From Microtetraspora niveoalba (GTDB lineage: Bacteria; Actinomycetota; Actinomycetes; Streptosporangiales; Streptosporangiaceae): DNA of 64,000 bases. A model generated the notes under the pieces. That model was not told the origin of the DNA. It searched no databases and saw only the letters and a list, made by a program, of their open reading frames with translations. The stretch lies in the NCBI RefSeq assembly GCF_001570405.1, contig NZ_BBYM01000037.1, positions 1 through 64,000 on the forward strand, in the 5' to 3' direction. Of the stretch, positions 8,588 to 17,664 are shown piece by piece; the first letter of the stretch is position 1, and the number at the start of each line of letters is the position of its first letter. A program made the translations under genes and the position numbers.

Positions 8588-9001
8588 GTGCGCCCGGCGG
8601 ACCCTGACGACATCGACGCGCGTTTCGAGGCGCTGGTCGCGCAGTTCGGCGAGGACGAGATCCAGCGGATGGAGGCGCTGGCGGCCCGCCTCCCCCGCTC
8701 GGGGCGGCGCCGTACACCGGTGGTGATGCTGGCCGTCCTCGGGGTGGTGGCCGTCGCGGGCGCGATCATCAGCCTCCGGCCCGACCTGTTCAGCGGCGAC
8801 GCCGCGCCGGCGCCGTCACCTCGCCCCCCGGCCCCCGCGATCCTGCGCCCGGCGGAGGGCACCACCGAACCGCCGGTCACCGGTACGCCTTCGGATGCGG
8901 GAACACGCGACGCGACGCCCCCGCCGTCCACACCGACGACGTCCACGTCCCTGCCGTCCACGCCGCCGCCGTCCGCCCTCGGCCCCGCGGCCCGCCCCTG
9001 A
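8588..9001 (+). CDS. small single-pass membrane protein with Pro/Thr-rich tail, unknown function
   Basis: 137 residues from GTG 8588, preceded by TTGGAGTG. A cytoplasmic N-terminus (about 1-43, acidic then Arg-rich) is followed by one transmembrane helix (about 44-62) and an extracytoplasmic tail of about 70 residues rich in Pro, Thr and Ala. I do not recognise a family. It is divergent from the RDD gene across an AT-rich 103-bp spacer with an 8-bp palindrome, GAAATTTC. Confidence 0.7.
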   Translation: MRPADPDDIDARFEALVAQFGEDEIQRMEALAARLPRSGRRRTPVVMLAVLGVVAVAGAIISLRPDLFSGDAAPAPSPRPPAPAILRPAEGTTEPPVTGTPSDAGTRDATPPPSTPTTSTSLPSTPPPSALGPAARP

Positions 9002-9006
9002 ACGGC

Positions 9007-9164
9007 GTGGCCCACCGGATTCCTTCCGAGAGCGGCGGGCGGACCCTCGCCGCCGCCCCCGATGCACCAGGCCAGGACGAGGCCGTGCGCATCACATCGG
9101 CGGCCCGGCCCCGTATGTACGAGTCAACCGGCCTGATGCCGTGGCCTACCGGATTCCTTCCGAG
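9007..9164. repeat. 24-bp direct repeat pair in the glnA upstream spacer
   Basis: Two near-identical copies (one mismatch), at 9007-9030 and 9141-9164, begin GTGGCCYACCGGATTCC and are 134 bp apart. The spacer 9002-9651 has no credible gene. Its middle (about 9225-9330) is AT-richer than its surroundings, and its end carries the glnA control region. Confidence 0.7.
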
Positions 9165-9561
9165 GGCGGGAGCGAGCCGCACATCGTTCGCCGCCGTTGA
9201 ATCGCCTCTCGCGAAACCCTGACCTTCCCGCATTTCGCTTCAGCACCATCGCTTCACGACAAGCGAGGCGAATCGCAAAGATATTCATTGAACGGGCAAT
9301 TTCCACACAAGAATCGCCATCGCTGCCCCTCGGCGCTCCCATGATGGAAATCGGCCCGGCGTGTACGGCGAGCACGTACGGGGCCGTCCGGTACGGGCCG
9401 CCCGACGAGGAGCCGATCGGGCGGCGAGGGCCCTCACCGCCCTCCCGAGCGACAGAACCCATGGCGGGCAAGGCGTCCGGCACGAAACACGAGCACAGCT
9501 TTGACCTGGTACGACGCCCGGAAAGGCGCCGGTTCGGAGCTACTGTCGGAGCACGCTCCCA

Positions 9562-9599
9562 TTAACACGGGCGAAACAAACGAGACATGGGGCGGAAAC
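9562..9599 (+). promoter_or_regulatory. GlnR-type operator upstream of glnA
   Basis: TTAAC-n6-GAAAC-n6-GACAT-n6-GAAAC with exact six-base spacers matches the actinomycete GlnR consensus gTnAc-n6-GaAAc repeated twice. It ends 52 bases before the glnA GTG. A TATTTT element at 9610-9615 may be the -10. GlnR activates glnA under nitrogen limitation in Streptomyces; here that is inference from the site. Confidence 0.8.
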
Positions 9600-9651
9600 G
9601 GCCGGGACCTATTTTCGGGTCTGCTGGCCCATGCCCCTGGGAGGTTCGAGA

Positions 9652-11076
9652 GTGTTCAACTCTGCCGATGACGTCCTGAAGTTCATCCGGGACGAGGGTG
9701 TGCAGTTCGTCGACGTCAGGTTCACGGACCTGCCGGGCACGACGCACCACTTCACTTTCCCCGTCGAGAACTTCGGCCCCAATGTCTTCACCGACGGCCT
9801 GATGTTCGACGGCTCGTCGATCCGCGGTTTCCAGGCGATTCACGAGTCGGACATGTTGCTGCTGCCCGACCCGTCCACCGCCGTGCTGGACCCGTTCCGT
9901 CAGCACAAGACGCTGAACATCAACTTCTTCGTGCACGACCCTCTCACGGGTGAGGCGTACAGCAGGGACCCGCGCAACGTCGCCCGCAAGGCCGAGCAGT
10001 ACCTCAAGGGCACCGGCATCGCCGACACGGCCTACTTCGGCCCGGAGGCCGAGTTCTACATCTTCGACGACGTCCGGTTCGAGACCAGGCAGAACGCCGG
10101 GTACTACTACATCGACTCGATCGAGGGCGCCTGGAACACCGGCAAGGCCGCCGAGGGCGGGAACCTGGGTTACAAGCCCCGCTACAAGGGCGGCTACTTC
10201 CCCGTCCCCCCGATGGACCACTTCACCGACCTGCGCTCGCAGATGGTGCGCAACCTCATCGAGGCGGGCATCGAGACCGAGATGCAGCACCACGAGGTGG
10301 GCACCGCCGGCCAGGCCGAGATCGACTTCAGGTTCGGCACGCTGCTCAAGACCGCCGACAACATGATGTTGTACAAGTACATCATCAAGAGCACGGCGCT
10401 CCAGCACGGGCACACCGTCACGTTCATGCCCAAGCCGCTCTTCGGCGACAACGGCTCCGGGATGCACTGCCACCAGTCCCTCTGGAAGGACGGCGAGCCG
10501 CTCTTCTACGACGAGGTCGGCTACGCGGGCCTGTCCGACCTGGCCCGCTACTACATCGGCGGCCTCCTCAAGCACGCGCCGTCGCTGCTGGCGTTCACCA
10601 ACCCGACGGTGAACTCCTACCACCGCCTGGTCCCGGGCTACGAGGCGCCGGTCAACCTGGTGTACTCGCAGCGCAACCGGTCCGCGTGCGTCCGCATCCC
10701 GATCACCGGCTCGAACCCAAAGGCCAAGCGCCTGGAGTTCCGCGTTCCGGACCCGTCCTGCAACCCGTACTTCGCCTTCGCCGCGCAGTTGATGGCCGGC
10801 ATCGACGGCATCCGCAACAAGATCGAGCCGCCGGAGCCGATCGACAAGGACCTGTACGAGCTTCCGCCGGAGGAGGCCCGCCAGGTCCAGCAGGTGCCGG
10901 GCTCGCTGCCTGAGGTGCTCGACGCCCTCGAGGCCGACCACGACTATCTGCTCGAAGGCGGCGTCTTCACGCCGGACCTGATCCAGACCTGGGTCTCGTA
11001 CAAGCGGGAGAACGAGATCGACCCGATCCGCCTCCGCCCGCACCCGCACGAGTTCGAGCTCTACTACGACTGCTGA
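9652..11076 (+). CDS. glnA: glutamine synthetase type I (adenylylatable, GlnA1)
   Basis: 474 residues from GTG 9652, with GGGAGG 8 bases upstream. The ATG at 9631 would add seven residues not seen in relatives, which start MFxxADxVLKFI. GS condenses glutamate, ammonia and ATP to glutamine as a dodecamer. Active-site motifs [19 protein letters not shown] and [11 protein letters not shown] are present. Tyr402 in LYELPPEE is the adenylylation site of GSI-beta enzymes, so GlnE (29490-32513) should regulate it. Transcription is likely under GlnR through the box at 9562-9599. Confidence 0.98.
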   Translation: MFNSADDVLKFIRDEGVQFVDVRFTDLPGTTHHFTFPVENFGPNVFTDGLMFDGSSIRGFQAIHESDMLLLPDPSTAVLDPFRQHKTLNINFFVHDPLTGEAYSRDPRNVARKAEQYLKGTGIADTAYFGPEAEFYIFDDVRFETRQNAGYYYIDSIEGAWNTGKAAEGGNLGYKPRYKGGYFPVPPMDHFTDLRSQMVRNLIEAGIETEMQHHEVGTAGQAEIDFRFGTLLKTADNMMLYKYIIKSTALQHGHTVTFMPKPLFGDNGSGMHCHQSLWKDGEPLFYDEVGYAGLSDLARYYIGGLLKHAPSLLAFTNPTVNSYHRLVPGYEAPVNLVYSQRNRSACVRIPITGSNPKAKRLEFRVPDPSCNPYFAFAAQLMAGIDGIRNKIEPPEPIDKDLYELPPEEARQVQQVPGSLPEVLDALEADHDYLLEGGVFTPDLIQTWVSYKRENEIDPIRLRPHPHEFELYYDC

Positions 11077-11103
11077 CGGGCTACCGCGCGGTGACCTGCA
11101 TGT

Positions 11104-11478
11104 TCATCGCGCGGCTCCCGCCTGGCTCTGCCTCAGTTCCGTCCGGGCAACGAGAACCGCATCGATGGCGGCCCGCGTCGACTCGTCGGAGTCGGGCCAC
11201 AAGTGGCCGTAGGTGTCGAGGGTCGTCTTGGCGCTCGCATGCCGTAGTCGGGCCTGGACGACCTTGACGTCGGCATCCGAGGCGATCAGGAGCGACGCGA
11301 GGTAGTGCCGCAAGTCGTGGAATCGAAAGCCCGCGGGAAGGTCCTGCACCTTGCTGCGGGCTTTCCGCATTGCACGCTCAAGCTTCCATGGGCCGACTTG
11401 TGCGCCGTTGTCATCGGTCAAGAGCGTCTCACCGCTGTAGTCGACCTGGACATGGGCACTCCTGGCTGATCTTCCCCA
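11104..11478 (-). pseudogene. tyrosine recombinase (phage/plasmid integrase) remnant, C-terminal catalytic part
   Basis: Only about 120 codons remain before an upstream stop. They contain box II HDLRHYLASLL and the end of the domain, RLRHASAKTTLDTYGHLWP, with the nucleophilic Tyr. The box I Arg, the core-binding and the arm-binding domains are missing. A TTG start could yield a 105-residue protein from 11421, but it could not be an active recombinase. In another minus-strand frame just upstream, VVLDLMGKIS resembles an integrase tail, a weak hint of more debris. It lies directly after glnA, marking a past integration. Confidence 0.8.
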
Positions 11479-11637
11479 TCAGATCCAGTACCACCGCAAC
11501 GATTCGTCAACCCGGCACGCCCTCCACGGGATCGGCCCTGCGTTGGAGGTCGGGCAAGAGGCTTGGCCAGACGCCTTCCCGGCTCAAGCCTCGCCATGAA
11601 ATGATCCACTGCGGCTGGATCCACGTAAGGACTGTGC

Positions 11638-11931
11638 ATGTCCCCCAAAGCGGTGGCGTTTGTCGCCTTTCTGCTAATCGGTTCAGGCATTCTTACTGGT
11701 CTGATGTCCGTTACTTCAGGCGGTGAGTCTTGCGGCTCGGCATTTGTCGGAGTTACGTGGGACCAACTCGATCCGTCCTCCGGCCTGGCCGATAGGCTGC
11801 ACCATTTGGATAACTGCACAGACCTGCGGAACCTCGTTAAGATCCCCGCTACCGTACTGATCACTGCAGGCGGGGCCACACTGTTCGCTGTCTTCCTGTC
11901 GCGACGACGCATATCCGTTTCGCACGGATAG
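11638..11931 (+). CDS. small membrane protein, two transmembrane helices
   Basis: 97 residues. Hydrophobic helices at about 5-26 and 67-86 flank an external loop with two Cys residues (about 32 and 60) that could form a disulfide. The C-terminus is basic (SRRRISVSHG). Codon use is less GC-biased than in neighbouring genes. No family is recognised. It sits in the patch with the integrase remnant and may have arrived with it. Confidence 0.6.
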   Translation: MSPKAVAFVAFLLIGSGILTGLMSVTSGGESCGSAFVGVTWDQLDPSSGLADRLHHLDNCTDLRNLVKIPATVLITAGGATLFAVFLSRRRISVSHG

Positions 11932-12222
11932 AACGGAAGCCTGGGCGTCTACGCCGATTGGAAGATCGACTACCAGGTCAGGAGGTGCGCCACGGTTCGC
12001 GGCGCCCCTCCGTGTCCGCGGATAGGTGACGGTTTGCGAGGGCCGGGCACGTCCAGACCCCTGGCTGCAAGATCGGCAAGCGTGTCGCACCCATCCCACG
12101 CGCAGCCGTACACGCGATCTTGGCGCTCCAGCGCAGCGAGGCGCCATCGTGGCGACTCTCCGCCGGACAGGATGAGCGGGTGAACGAGGACGTTTTTCGT
12201 ACTCCGTCCCCTGGGAGCGCTC

Positions 12223-12801
12223 ATGCTCAGATCCGCACTCATGTCCATCACCCTGGCCATGCCCGCGCTCATCGCCGTAGCCGGGCCGGCTGAATCCGCG
12301 TCCGCCGGCGCCCCGTCGCGGCTCCTCGCGGATGACGCCTTCCAACAGGACTGCCTCAAGGCGCACAACACCTATCGCGCGCGGCACGGGGTGCCTGCGA
12401 TGCGCACCGAGCCGGAGGGCATCGAAGCGGCCAAGAAATCCGCTGCCTATTACGCCCAGAAGGGCAGCATCGACCACACCTCGCCTTATAAGGCCGGCCG
12501 CGCGGAGAATCTGTACCTCGCGTCGTTCTCCGGAGGGAGGGTGGCCGCCTGCGCTGACGCTGTGAATGCCTGGTACGACGGGATCAAGGATTACAACTTC
12601 AACGACCCCGACAACCTGGCGAGCTTCAATAACTGGGGCCGGTTCACCCAGGTGGTGTGGAAGTCCTCAACCCGGTTGGGCTGCGCACCAGGTACTCGCA
12701 CGGATTCCGGCCGGACCACGACGTACATCGTGTGCCTCTACAACCCGCCCGGCAACGTGCAGGGGCAATTCGGGTCCAACGTGCCTCGGCCGGTCAAATA
12801 A
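12223..12801 (+). CDS. secreted CAP-domain (SCP/PR-1-like) protein
   Basis: 192 residues. A Sec signal peptide ends near PAESASA (about residue 28). The CAP domain follows, with LKAHNTYRARHGVP, IDHTSPY, a GRFTQVVWKSSTRLGC motif and YIVCLYNPPGN near the end. The CAP cavity His and Glu positions look retained. Bacterial CAP proteins are secreted with diverse or unknown roles. The spacer 11932-12222 before it contains no gene; a Met-rich start (MLRSALMSITLAMP) allows an alternative ATG three codons in either direction. Confidence 0.88.
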   Translation: MLRSALMSITLAMPALIAVAGPAESASAGAPSRLLADDAFQQDCLKAHNTYRARHGVPAMRTEPEGIEAAKKSAAYYAQKGSIDHTSPYKAGRAENLYLASFSGGRVAACADAVNAWYDGIKDYNFNDPDNLASFNNWGRFTQVVWKSSTRLGCAPGTRTDSGRTTTYIVCLYNPPGNVQGQFGSNVPRPVK

Positions 12802-13159
12802 CCCGTTCGAGGCCGGAAGCGCCGCTCTTCCGCCTGCCGACCGTGCAGCCCGCTGCCGTGCACGAACGAGGGCGTCCCCCGGCCCTCCGGCATCCGAGTC
12901 TCGTGATCGTCGAGGCGAGTCCGGTCGGCGGTCGCCGGGTCACAAGGACGTCGATCTTCGCTTCGATGCGTGCCGAGCTGACGTCGTCGCCGAAGGCAGC
13001 GGCTCCACCGGCAGCCAGGAGTCCGAGAAGCCGTGCGTGGTCCCGGACGGGATCCGCGTCTGAAGCTTCCAGCTGGTGGAACCGGGTCGATCCCCTCGAA
13101 GACCTTGGTCCGGCTCGCGGACCGCACCGCAGCGACCGCCGCCCTGTCGTCGTCGAGGG
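12802..13159. other. 358-bp spacer without a supported gene
   Basis: Several overlapping open frames exist on both strands, but none has a family resemblance, a ribosome-binding site or convincing codon use. It may be decayed sequence belonging to the same acquired patch as the integrase remnant. Confidence 0.5.
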
Positions 13160-13738
13160 CTACCGCCGCGTGACGGCCGCGAACACGCCACGCGCGGCCG
13201 TTCCGTCCGGCCAGGTCCATCCGGCGACGAGGCGTCCGGACGGCCCCTCCGCGGCCTCGGCCGGCCGCAGGACGCGGTTGATCTCCACGTCGAGCTCGCC
13301 GTCAGGGCCGATTCCGTACACGGTGACGGTCGGGTCCGGGGTGTCGCTCTCGCTCTGGTGCTGCGGCGTCGCCTCGCCCCGCAGGAGTGCGCGCAACTGT
13401 GCCGTCACCACCGGGTCGTGGACGCCGTCATAGATCCACCGGAGGCCCAGCACCCCGTGCTCGGAGGTGCCGATCAGCGCCTCGCCTGGGGCTCCTTCCA
13501 AAGCCGCGCCGCGATAGCTCATCGGCACCAGGTACGCCACCGGCTCCTGCGCGGCGGTGTCCACCACGACCATGAACTCGATCCCGACCTCGCCCTCCGG
13601 ATCGTCCAACCGGAACCCACCGGCCCGGACCAGCTCGGGCGTTCCCCCGTCGCCCGCGTACCAGCTCTGCTTCGGCAACCACTCGTGGAGCAACTCCAGC
13701 TTGGTGGGCGTCATGGTGGTGCGGTGGATCTGGGCCAT
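13160..13738 (-). CDS. maltokinase N-terminal cap-like protein
   Basis: 192 residues. The core (LHEWLPKQSWYAGDG through VPMSYRGAALEGAP, then GTSEHGVLGLRWIYDG and DPVV) matches the cap domain that precedes the kinase fold of actinobacterial maltokinase. Here it stands alone with no kinase domain. Such orphan proteins are often mislabelled as 1,4-alpha-glucan branching enzyme. A regulatory or binding role in maltose or trehalose metabolism is possible but unproven; no trehalose genes are nearby. Confidence 0.8.
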   Translation of the reverse strand: MAQIHRTTMTPTKLELLHEWLPKQSWYAGDGGTPELVRAGGFRLDDPEGEVGIEFMVVVDTAAQEPVAYLVPMSYRGAALEGAPGEALIGTSEHGVLGLRWIYDGVHDPVVTAQLRALLRGEATPQHQSESDTPDPTVTVYGIGPDGELDVEINRVLRPAEAAEGPSGRLVAGWTWPDGTAARGVFAAVTRR

Positions 13739-13823
13739 GCGAGCTCCTTCACGGCGCGGGTCCGGCTCCGTCGTCTGACGGGCTCGAACCTATAGGAACC
13801 GGCGGTGCCCATGCCCCTGCCTC

Positions 13824-14969
13824 TCACCGCGGCCCGCCTGACTCGGGACCCCGTGCAGTCGCCTGGGGCCCGGGGGACAGGACTCGGTCGGCGAAGGCGA
13901 CCACGGCGTTGACGACGGCTTCGAAGCGCAACGAGTGGAACAGGTCGAAGGCGTGCTGCCCGCCGGGCAGTTGCGCGTAGACGACCGGCCGGGTCGAGAC
14001 GGCGCGCAGGCGTTCGGCGAAGAGCCGGGCGTCCTCGGCCGGCGTGACTGTGTCGCGGTCCCCATGCACGATGAAGAACGGCGGCGCGTCCGGCCGCACA
14101 TGGGCGAGGGGCGAGGTCTCCGGGCCCATGCCGTAGTAGGCGCCGTAGTAGCCGCCCAGGCCGATCACCGCCGCGACGGAGGTGTCCACCCGCTCGAAAC
14201 CGGGCTGGAGGGCCGGGTCGTCGGGACCGAGCGCGGCCAGGGCCGCCATGTGCGCGCCGGCCGAACTGCCCGCGAGGACAATGCGGTCGGGATCGGCGCC
14301 GTAGCGGCGACCGTGCTCCCGGACCCAGGCGATCACCTTCTTGGCGTCCACGAGGTGGTCCTGCAAGGTCGCCTGGGGACGCAGCCGGTAGTTCGCGCTG
14401 ACGCACACCCAGCCCTGCCCGGCCAGCCGGTACAGAAGCGGCAGCGCCTGGCTGTCCTTTCTCCCCCCGTGGTAGCCGCCGCCGTGCAGGTGGATCAGGA
14501 CCGGCGCTCCCGTGGGCCGGGAGCGATGGCGGTAGAGGTCGAGCAGGTTTCGGCGGCCGGCCGGGCCGTACGGGAGGTCGGCAATCCGTTCGACCGCGCG
14601 GTGGCGGCGGAGGAACGGGCCGAGCAGGACGCGCCCGTACGGCAGGCGGCGCGAGACGGGCACCGCCCCCATGGCGCGTTGTACGGCGGGCATCGCCTGG
14701 CGGCCGCGCCAGGCCACCACACCGAGGCCCGCCATGGTCACGGCCGCCGCCCCGGCGATGACCGGTGAGGTCAGATCGCCCTGGACGAGGGCGAGGACCG
14801 TGGCGGCCAGGATCCAGGCGAGCACCACGAAGGGCAGCTCGTTCAGGGCTACGCCGAGGCGGAAGCCGAGCATGGCCAGCGGCCGGGGCCGGGCCGGCGG
14901 GGCCAGTGCGAACAGGGTGCAGATCGCGACGGGGACCAGGGTGATCAGGTATCCGTAGGGCGGGTTCAT
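13824..14969 (-). CDS. membrane-anchored alpha/beta hydrolase (HSL-like esterase/lipase)
   Basis: 381 residues from ATG 14969 (MNPPYGYLIT). Three N-terminal transmembrane segments fill about residues 5-90. The hydrolase domain follows, with the oxyanion motif HLHGGGYHGG, the nucleophile elbow GSSAGAH, and HGDRDTVTP and GGQHAF supplying Asp and His. The active domain probably faces the cytoplasm or the outer face of the membrane, depending on the helix count. The ATG overlaps the stop of a 33-codon frame upstream (ATGA), suggesting translational coupling. Confidence 0.9.
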   Translation of the reverse strand: MNPPYGYLITLVPVAICTLFALAPPARPRPLAMLGFRLGVALNELPFVVLAWILAATVLALVQGDLTSPVIAGAAAVTMAGLGVVAWRGRQAMPAVQRAMGAVPVSRRLPYGRVLLGPFLRRHRAVERIADLPYGPAGRRNLLDLYRHRSRPTGAPVLIHLHGGGYHGGRKDSQALPLLYRLAGQGWVCVSANYRLRPQATLQDHLVDAKKVIAWVREHGRRYGADPDRIVLAGSSAGAHMAALAALGPDDPALQPGFERVDTSVAAVIGLGGYYGAYYGMGPETSPLAHVRPDAPPFFIVHGDRDTVTPAEDARLFAERLRAVSTRPVVYAQLPGGQHAFDLFHSLRFEAVVNAVVAFADRVLSPGPQATARGPESGGPR

Positions 14970-15067
14970 CGCCGCCCCAGCCCCGGGGCGAGCACGGCGC
15001 CGACGGCCAGGGCGGCCGCCGGCGCGCCGATCACGGTGAGGAGCAGTCTTCTGATGGAGGTGTTCAC
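14966..15067 (-). CDS. 33-residue hydrophobic small protein, coupled to the hydrolase gene
   Basis: It starts with GTG at 15067 after GAGG and reads MNTSIRRLLLTVIGAPAAAL and on, a short basic N-terminus with one hydrophobic stretch (about residues 8-29) ending in GLGRR. The TGA stop overlaps the hydrolase ATG by four bases. It could be a one-pass partner peptide, or simply a leader whose translation feeds the hydrolase start. No family is recognised. Confidence 0.45.
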   Translation of the reverse strand: MNTSIRRLLLTVIGAPAAALAVGAVLAPGLGRR

Positions 15068-15198
15068 GCCGATCAGCCTCGCCCGGCCGAGTGGGGCGCC
15101 GCATCGGGCGCGTGGTCGGGCGCCGCCCTCCCCCGGTGGGGGCCGGGTCCGACTTTGGTAGGTGACGGCTCCGCCGTGCCCGTGGTTAGCCTTGGCCG

Positions 15199-16326
15199 GT
15201 GAGCGAGACGCGATACCGGCGAGCCGTGACCGTGGCGAGCGTGGTCCTCGGGATCGGCGCGCTGACCGGCGTGTCGTTGTGGGGGCGGGCGGGCGGATCC
15301 GAGCTGTGGCTGGATATCGCGGTCGCGGGGGTGAGCCTGGTCGCCGCGCTCGCGCAGCTCCGGTGGCCGGTCTCCGGCGCGCTCGCCGCCACCCTCCTCG
15401 CCGCGGCCTCTCCGGCGGCCACGCCGGCGGCGTCGCTGGGGGCGCTGCAGGTGGCCCAGAGCAGGCGGTTCCCCGTCGCGGCGGCGGTGGCGACGGCGGG
15501 CATCGCGGCCCATCTGGTCCAGGGCCTGTGGCGGCCGAACTCCGGCATCTCCCTCCGCTGGTGGCTGCTGCTGATCTGCGCCTCGTACGGCGCGCTGCTC
15601 GGCTGGGGCGCGCTGGCCCGTTCCCGCCGCGCGCTCCTCATCTCGCTGCGCGAGCGCGCCCGCCGCGCCGAATCCGAGCAGGGCAGGCGGATCGCCGAGG
15701 CTCGCATGGCCGAGCGCCGCACGCTCGCCCGGGAGATGCACGACGTGCTGGCCCACCGCCTGTCGCTGGTGGCCACCCACGCCGGGGCGCTGGAGTTCCG
15801 CCCGGACTCCTCCCCCGAGCAACTCGCCCGGGCCGCCGGGGTGGTCCGCTCCGGTGTGCACCAGGCGTTGGAGGAGTTGCGCCAGGTGATCGGCCTGCTG
15901 CGCGAGGAGGACGACCTACTGGACGAGCGGGAAACTCAGCCCACCCTGGCCGACCTGCCGCGTCTGATCGCCGAAGCACGCCAGGCAGGCCAGGCCGTAC
16001 GGATCAGCGACGAGACCGCCGGCGCCGACCTGCCCGCCCCTGCCGGAAGGACCGGCTACCGCGTGGTGCAGGAAGGGCTGACCAACGCCCGCAAACACGC
16101 CCCCGGCCAACCGGTGGAGGTGCTGCTGCGCGGCACTCCGGGCGCGCGCCTGCTGATCGACGTCCGCAACCCGCTGCCCGCGTCCGGCTCGGCGCCGATC
16201 GCGCCCGGCGGCGGCGTCGGCCTGGTCGGGCTCACCGAGCGGGTACGGCTCGCCGGCGGGCAGCTCGACCACCAGAGCACCGACGGGCGGTTCCGGCTCC
16301 AGGCGTGGCTACCATGGCCGTCGTGA
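15199..16326 (+). CDS. NarL-type sensor histidine kinase
   Basis: 375 residues. About five membrane segments occupy the first 135 residues. The HisKA_3 dimerisation helix follows, with phosphoacceptor His181 in REMHDVLAHRLSL, then a HATPase domain (EGLTNARKHAPG as N box, GGGVGLVGLTERV as G2). There is no extracellular sensor domain, so it probably senses within the membrane. It overlaps its response regulator. The signal and the target genes cannot be read from sequence. Confidence 0.95.
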   Translation: MSETRYRRAVTVASVVLGIGALTGVSLWGRAGGSELWLDIAVAGVSLVAALAQLRWPVSGALAATLLAAASPAATPAASLGALQVAQSRRFPVAAAVATAGIAAHLVQGLWRPNSGISLRWWLLLICASYGALLGWGALARSRRALLISLRERARRAESEQGRRIAEARMAERRTLAREMHDVLAHRLSLVATHAGALEFRPDSSPEQLARAAGVVRSGVHQALEELRQVIGLLREEDDLLDERETQPTLADLPRLIAEARQAGQAVRISDETAGADLPAPAGRTGYRVVQEGLTNARKHAPGQPVEVLLRGTPGARLLIDVRNPLPASGSAPIAPGGGVGLVGLTERVRLAGGQLDHQSTDGRFRLQAWLPWPS

Positions 16327-16967
16327 TCCGCGTGCTCCTGGTCGACGATGACGCCCTGGTCCGCGCCGGACTGTCCATGATGCTGGACGGCGTCGCCGGC
16401 ATCACCGTCGTCGGCGAGGCGGCCGACGGCCAGGAGGCCATCGCCGCCGCCGACGCCCACGCCCCCGACGTCGTCCTCATGGACCTGCGCATGCCCCGTG
16501 TGGACGGCATCACCGCGACCCGGCGGCTACGTTCCCGGGCCCGCCCGGCGGAGGTGATCGTGCTGACGACCTTCGACACCGACGAGAACATCCTGCACGC
16601 GCTGCGCGCGGGCGCCAGCGGGTTCCTGCTCAAGGACACACCGCCGCCGCGGATCGTGGAGGCGGTCGTCCGGGTCGCGGCGGGAGACCCGATCCTGTCC
16701 CCGCGCATCACCCGGCGGCTGATGGACCGCACCGTCGTCCAGTCCGGGACCTACGAGCGGGCCCGCGCCGCGCTGGCCGTCCTCACCCCTCGCGAGCACG
16801 AGGTGGCCCTCGCGATCGGGCGCGGCCGGGCGAACGCGGGCATCGCCGCGGAGCTCGCCATGGGCGTCACGACGGTGAAGGCCCACGTCTCCAGCATCCT
16901 CATCAAGCTCGGCCTGGACAACCGCACCCAGATCGCGCTCCTCGTCCACGACGCGGGCCTCGTCTGA
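16314..16967 (+). CDS. NarL/FixJ response regulator
   Basis: 217 residues. The receiver has DDD at 11-13, phosphoacceptor Asp57 (VVLMDLRMP) and the switch Lys in FLLKD. The C-terminal LuxR-type helix-turn-helix is LTPREHEVALAIGRG through VTTVKAHVSSILIKLGL. ATG 16314 overlaps the kinase by 13 bases. An in-frame GTG at 16323 forms a GTGA overlap with the kinase stop and is an equally good start. Partner of the kinase at 15199. Confidence 0.95.
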   Translation: MAVVIRVLLVDDDALVRAGLSMMLDGVAGITVVGEAADGQEAIAAADAHAPDVVLMDLRMPRVDGITATRRLRSRARPAEVIVLTTFDTDENILHALRAGASGFLLKDTPPPRIVEAVVRVAAGDPILSPRITRRLMDRTVVQSGTYERARAALAVLTPREHEVALAIGRGRANAGIAAELAMGVTTVKAHVSSILIKLGLDNRTQIALLVHDAGLV

Positions 16968-17024
16968 CCGGCGCGCCCCCCGATCCCGCCCCGGCGGCGC
17001 GGCCGGCGTCCTGCCGCCCGCTCC

Positions 17025-17058
17025 CCTGTCACCTGCTCTCCTGTCACCTGCTCTCCTG
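17025..17058. repeat. 15-bp tandem repeat, two copies plus
   Basis: CCTGTCACCTGCTCT is repeated twice in tandem, followed by a partial third copy, CCTG. It lies in the 194-bp spacer after the response regulator. Confidence 0.7.
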
Positions 17059-17161
17059 GGGCGTGCACGACCGCGCGTTCCGGCGCGCCGATGCCGACCC
17101 GGAGGGCCGCCCGGCACGCGGTTATGCTCCGTATGACCGCCTGTGACGGGGAGGCGAAGCC

Positions 17162-17647
17162 ATGACGGAACGGAAACCACCCGGCGTCAGCTTCGAGAGC
17201 TGGATCGATCGGCAGATACGCGAGGCCACCGAGCGGGGCCTGTTCGACGACCTGCCCGGCGCGGGGAAGCCCCTCCCCGACCAGGGCAAGCCGTACGACG
17301 AGATGTGGTGGATCAAGCAGAAGCTCCGCGAGGAGAACCTGTCCATGCCGCTGCCCGGCACGCTGGCCCTGCGCAAGGAGGCCGAGGAGTCCCTGGCGGC
17401 CGCGGCGGGCGCGAGGAGGGAGGCCGAGGTCCGCCGGATCGTCGCGGAGATCAACGAGAAGATCGTCGAAGGCACCAGGAAGGCGATGTCGGGGCCGCCG
17501 CTCAACCTGGCGCCCTTCGACGTGGAGAAGGTCGTACACGACTGGCGCGAGCGGCGGCCCGCGGAGACCCCGCCCGCGGCTCCGCCACGGGAGCAGCGCC
17601 CGGAGAGGAAGCGCTCCTGGTTCCGGCGGCGGCGCGGAACGAGCTGA
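17162..17647 (+). CDS. DUF1992 (DnaJ homologue subfamily C28-like) protein
   Basis: 161 residues. The conserved DUF1992 block spans about residues 12-100: FESWIDRQIREATERGLFDDLPGAGKPL (given in two parts, 11-30 and 31-38), then MWWIKQKLREENLS. A basic tail ends in Arg-rich FRRRRGTS. The family occurs in bacteria and animals; its biochemical role is unknown. It converges on the next gene with a 17-bp gap. Confidence 0.9.
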   Translation: MTERKPPGVSFESWIDRQIREATERGLFDDLPGAGKPLPDQGKPYDEMWWIKQKLREENLSMPLPGTLALRKEAEESLAAAAGARREAEVRRIVAEINEKIVEGTRKAMSGPPLNLAPFDVEKVVHDWRERRPAETPPAAPPREQRPERKRSWFRRRRGTS

Positions 17648-17664
17648 CCCCGCCCCGTGGGTCT

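Noticed and set aside
11084-11114. Inverted repeat CCGCGCG/CGCGCGG after glnA as terminator
   Set aside because: Only 7 bp with a 17-base loop, overlapping the integrase remnant stop; too weak to call.
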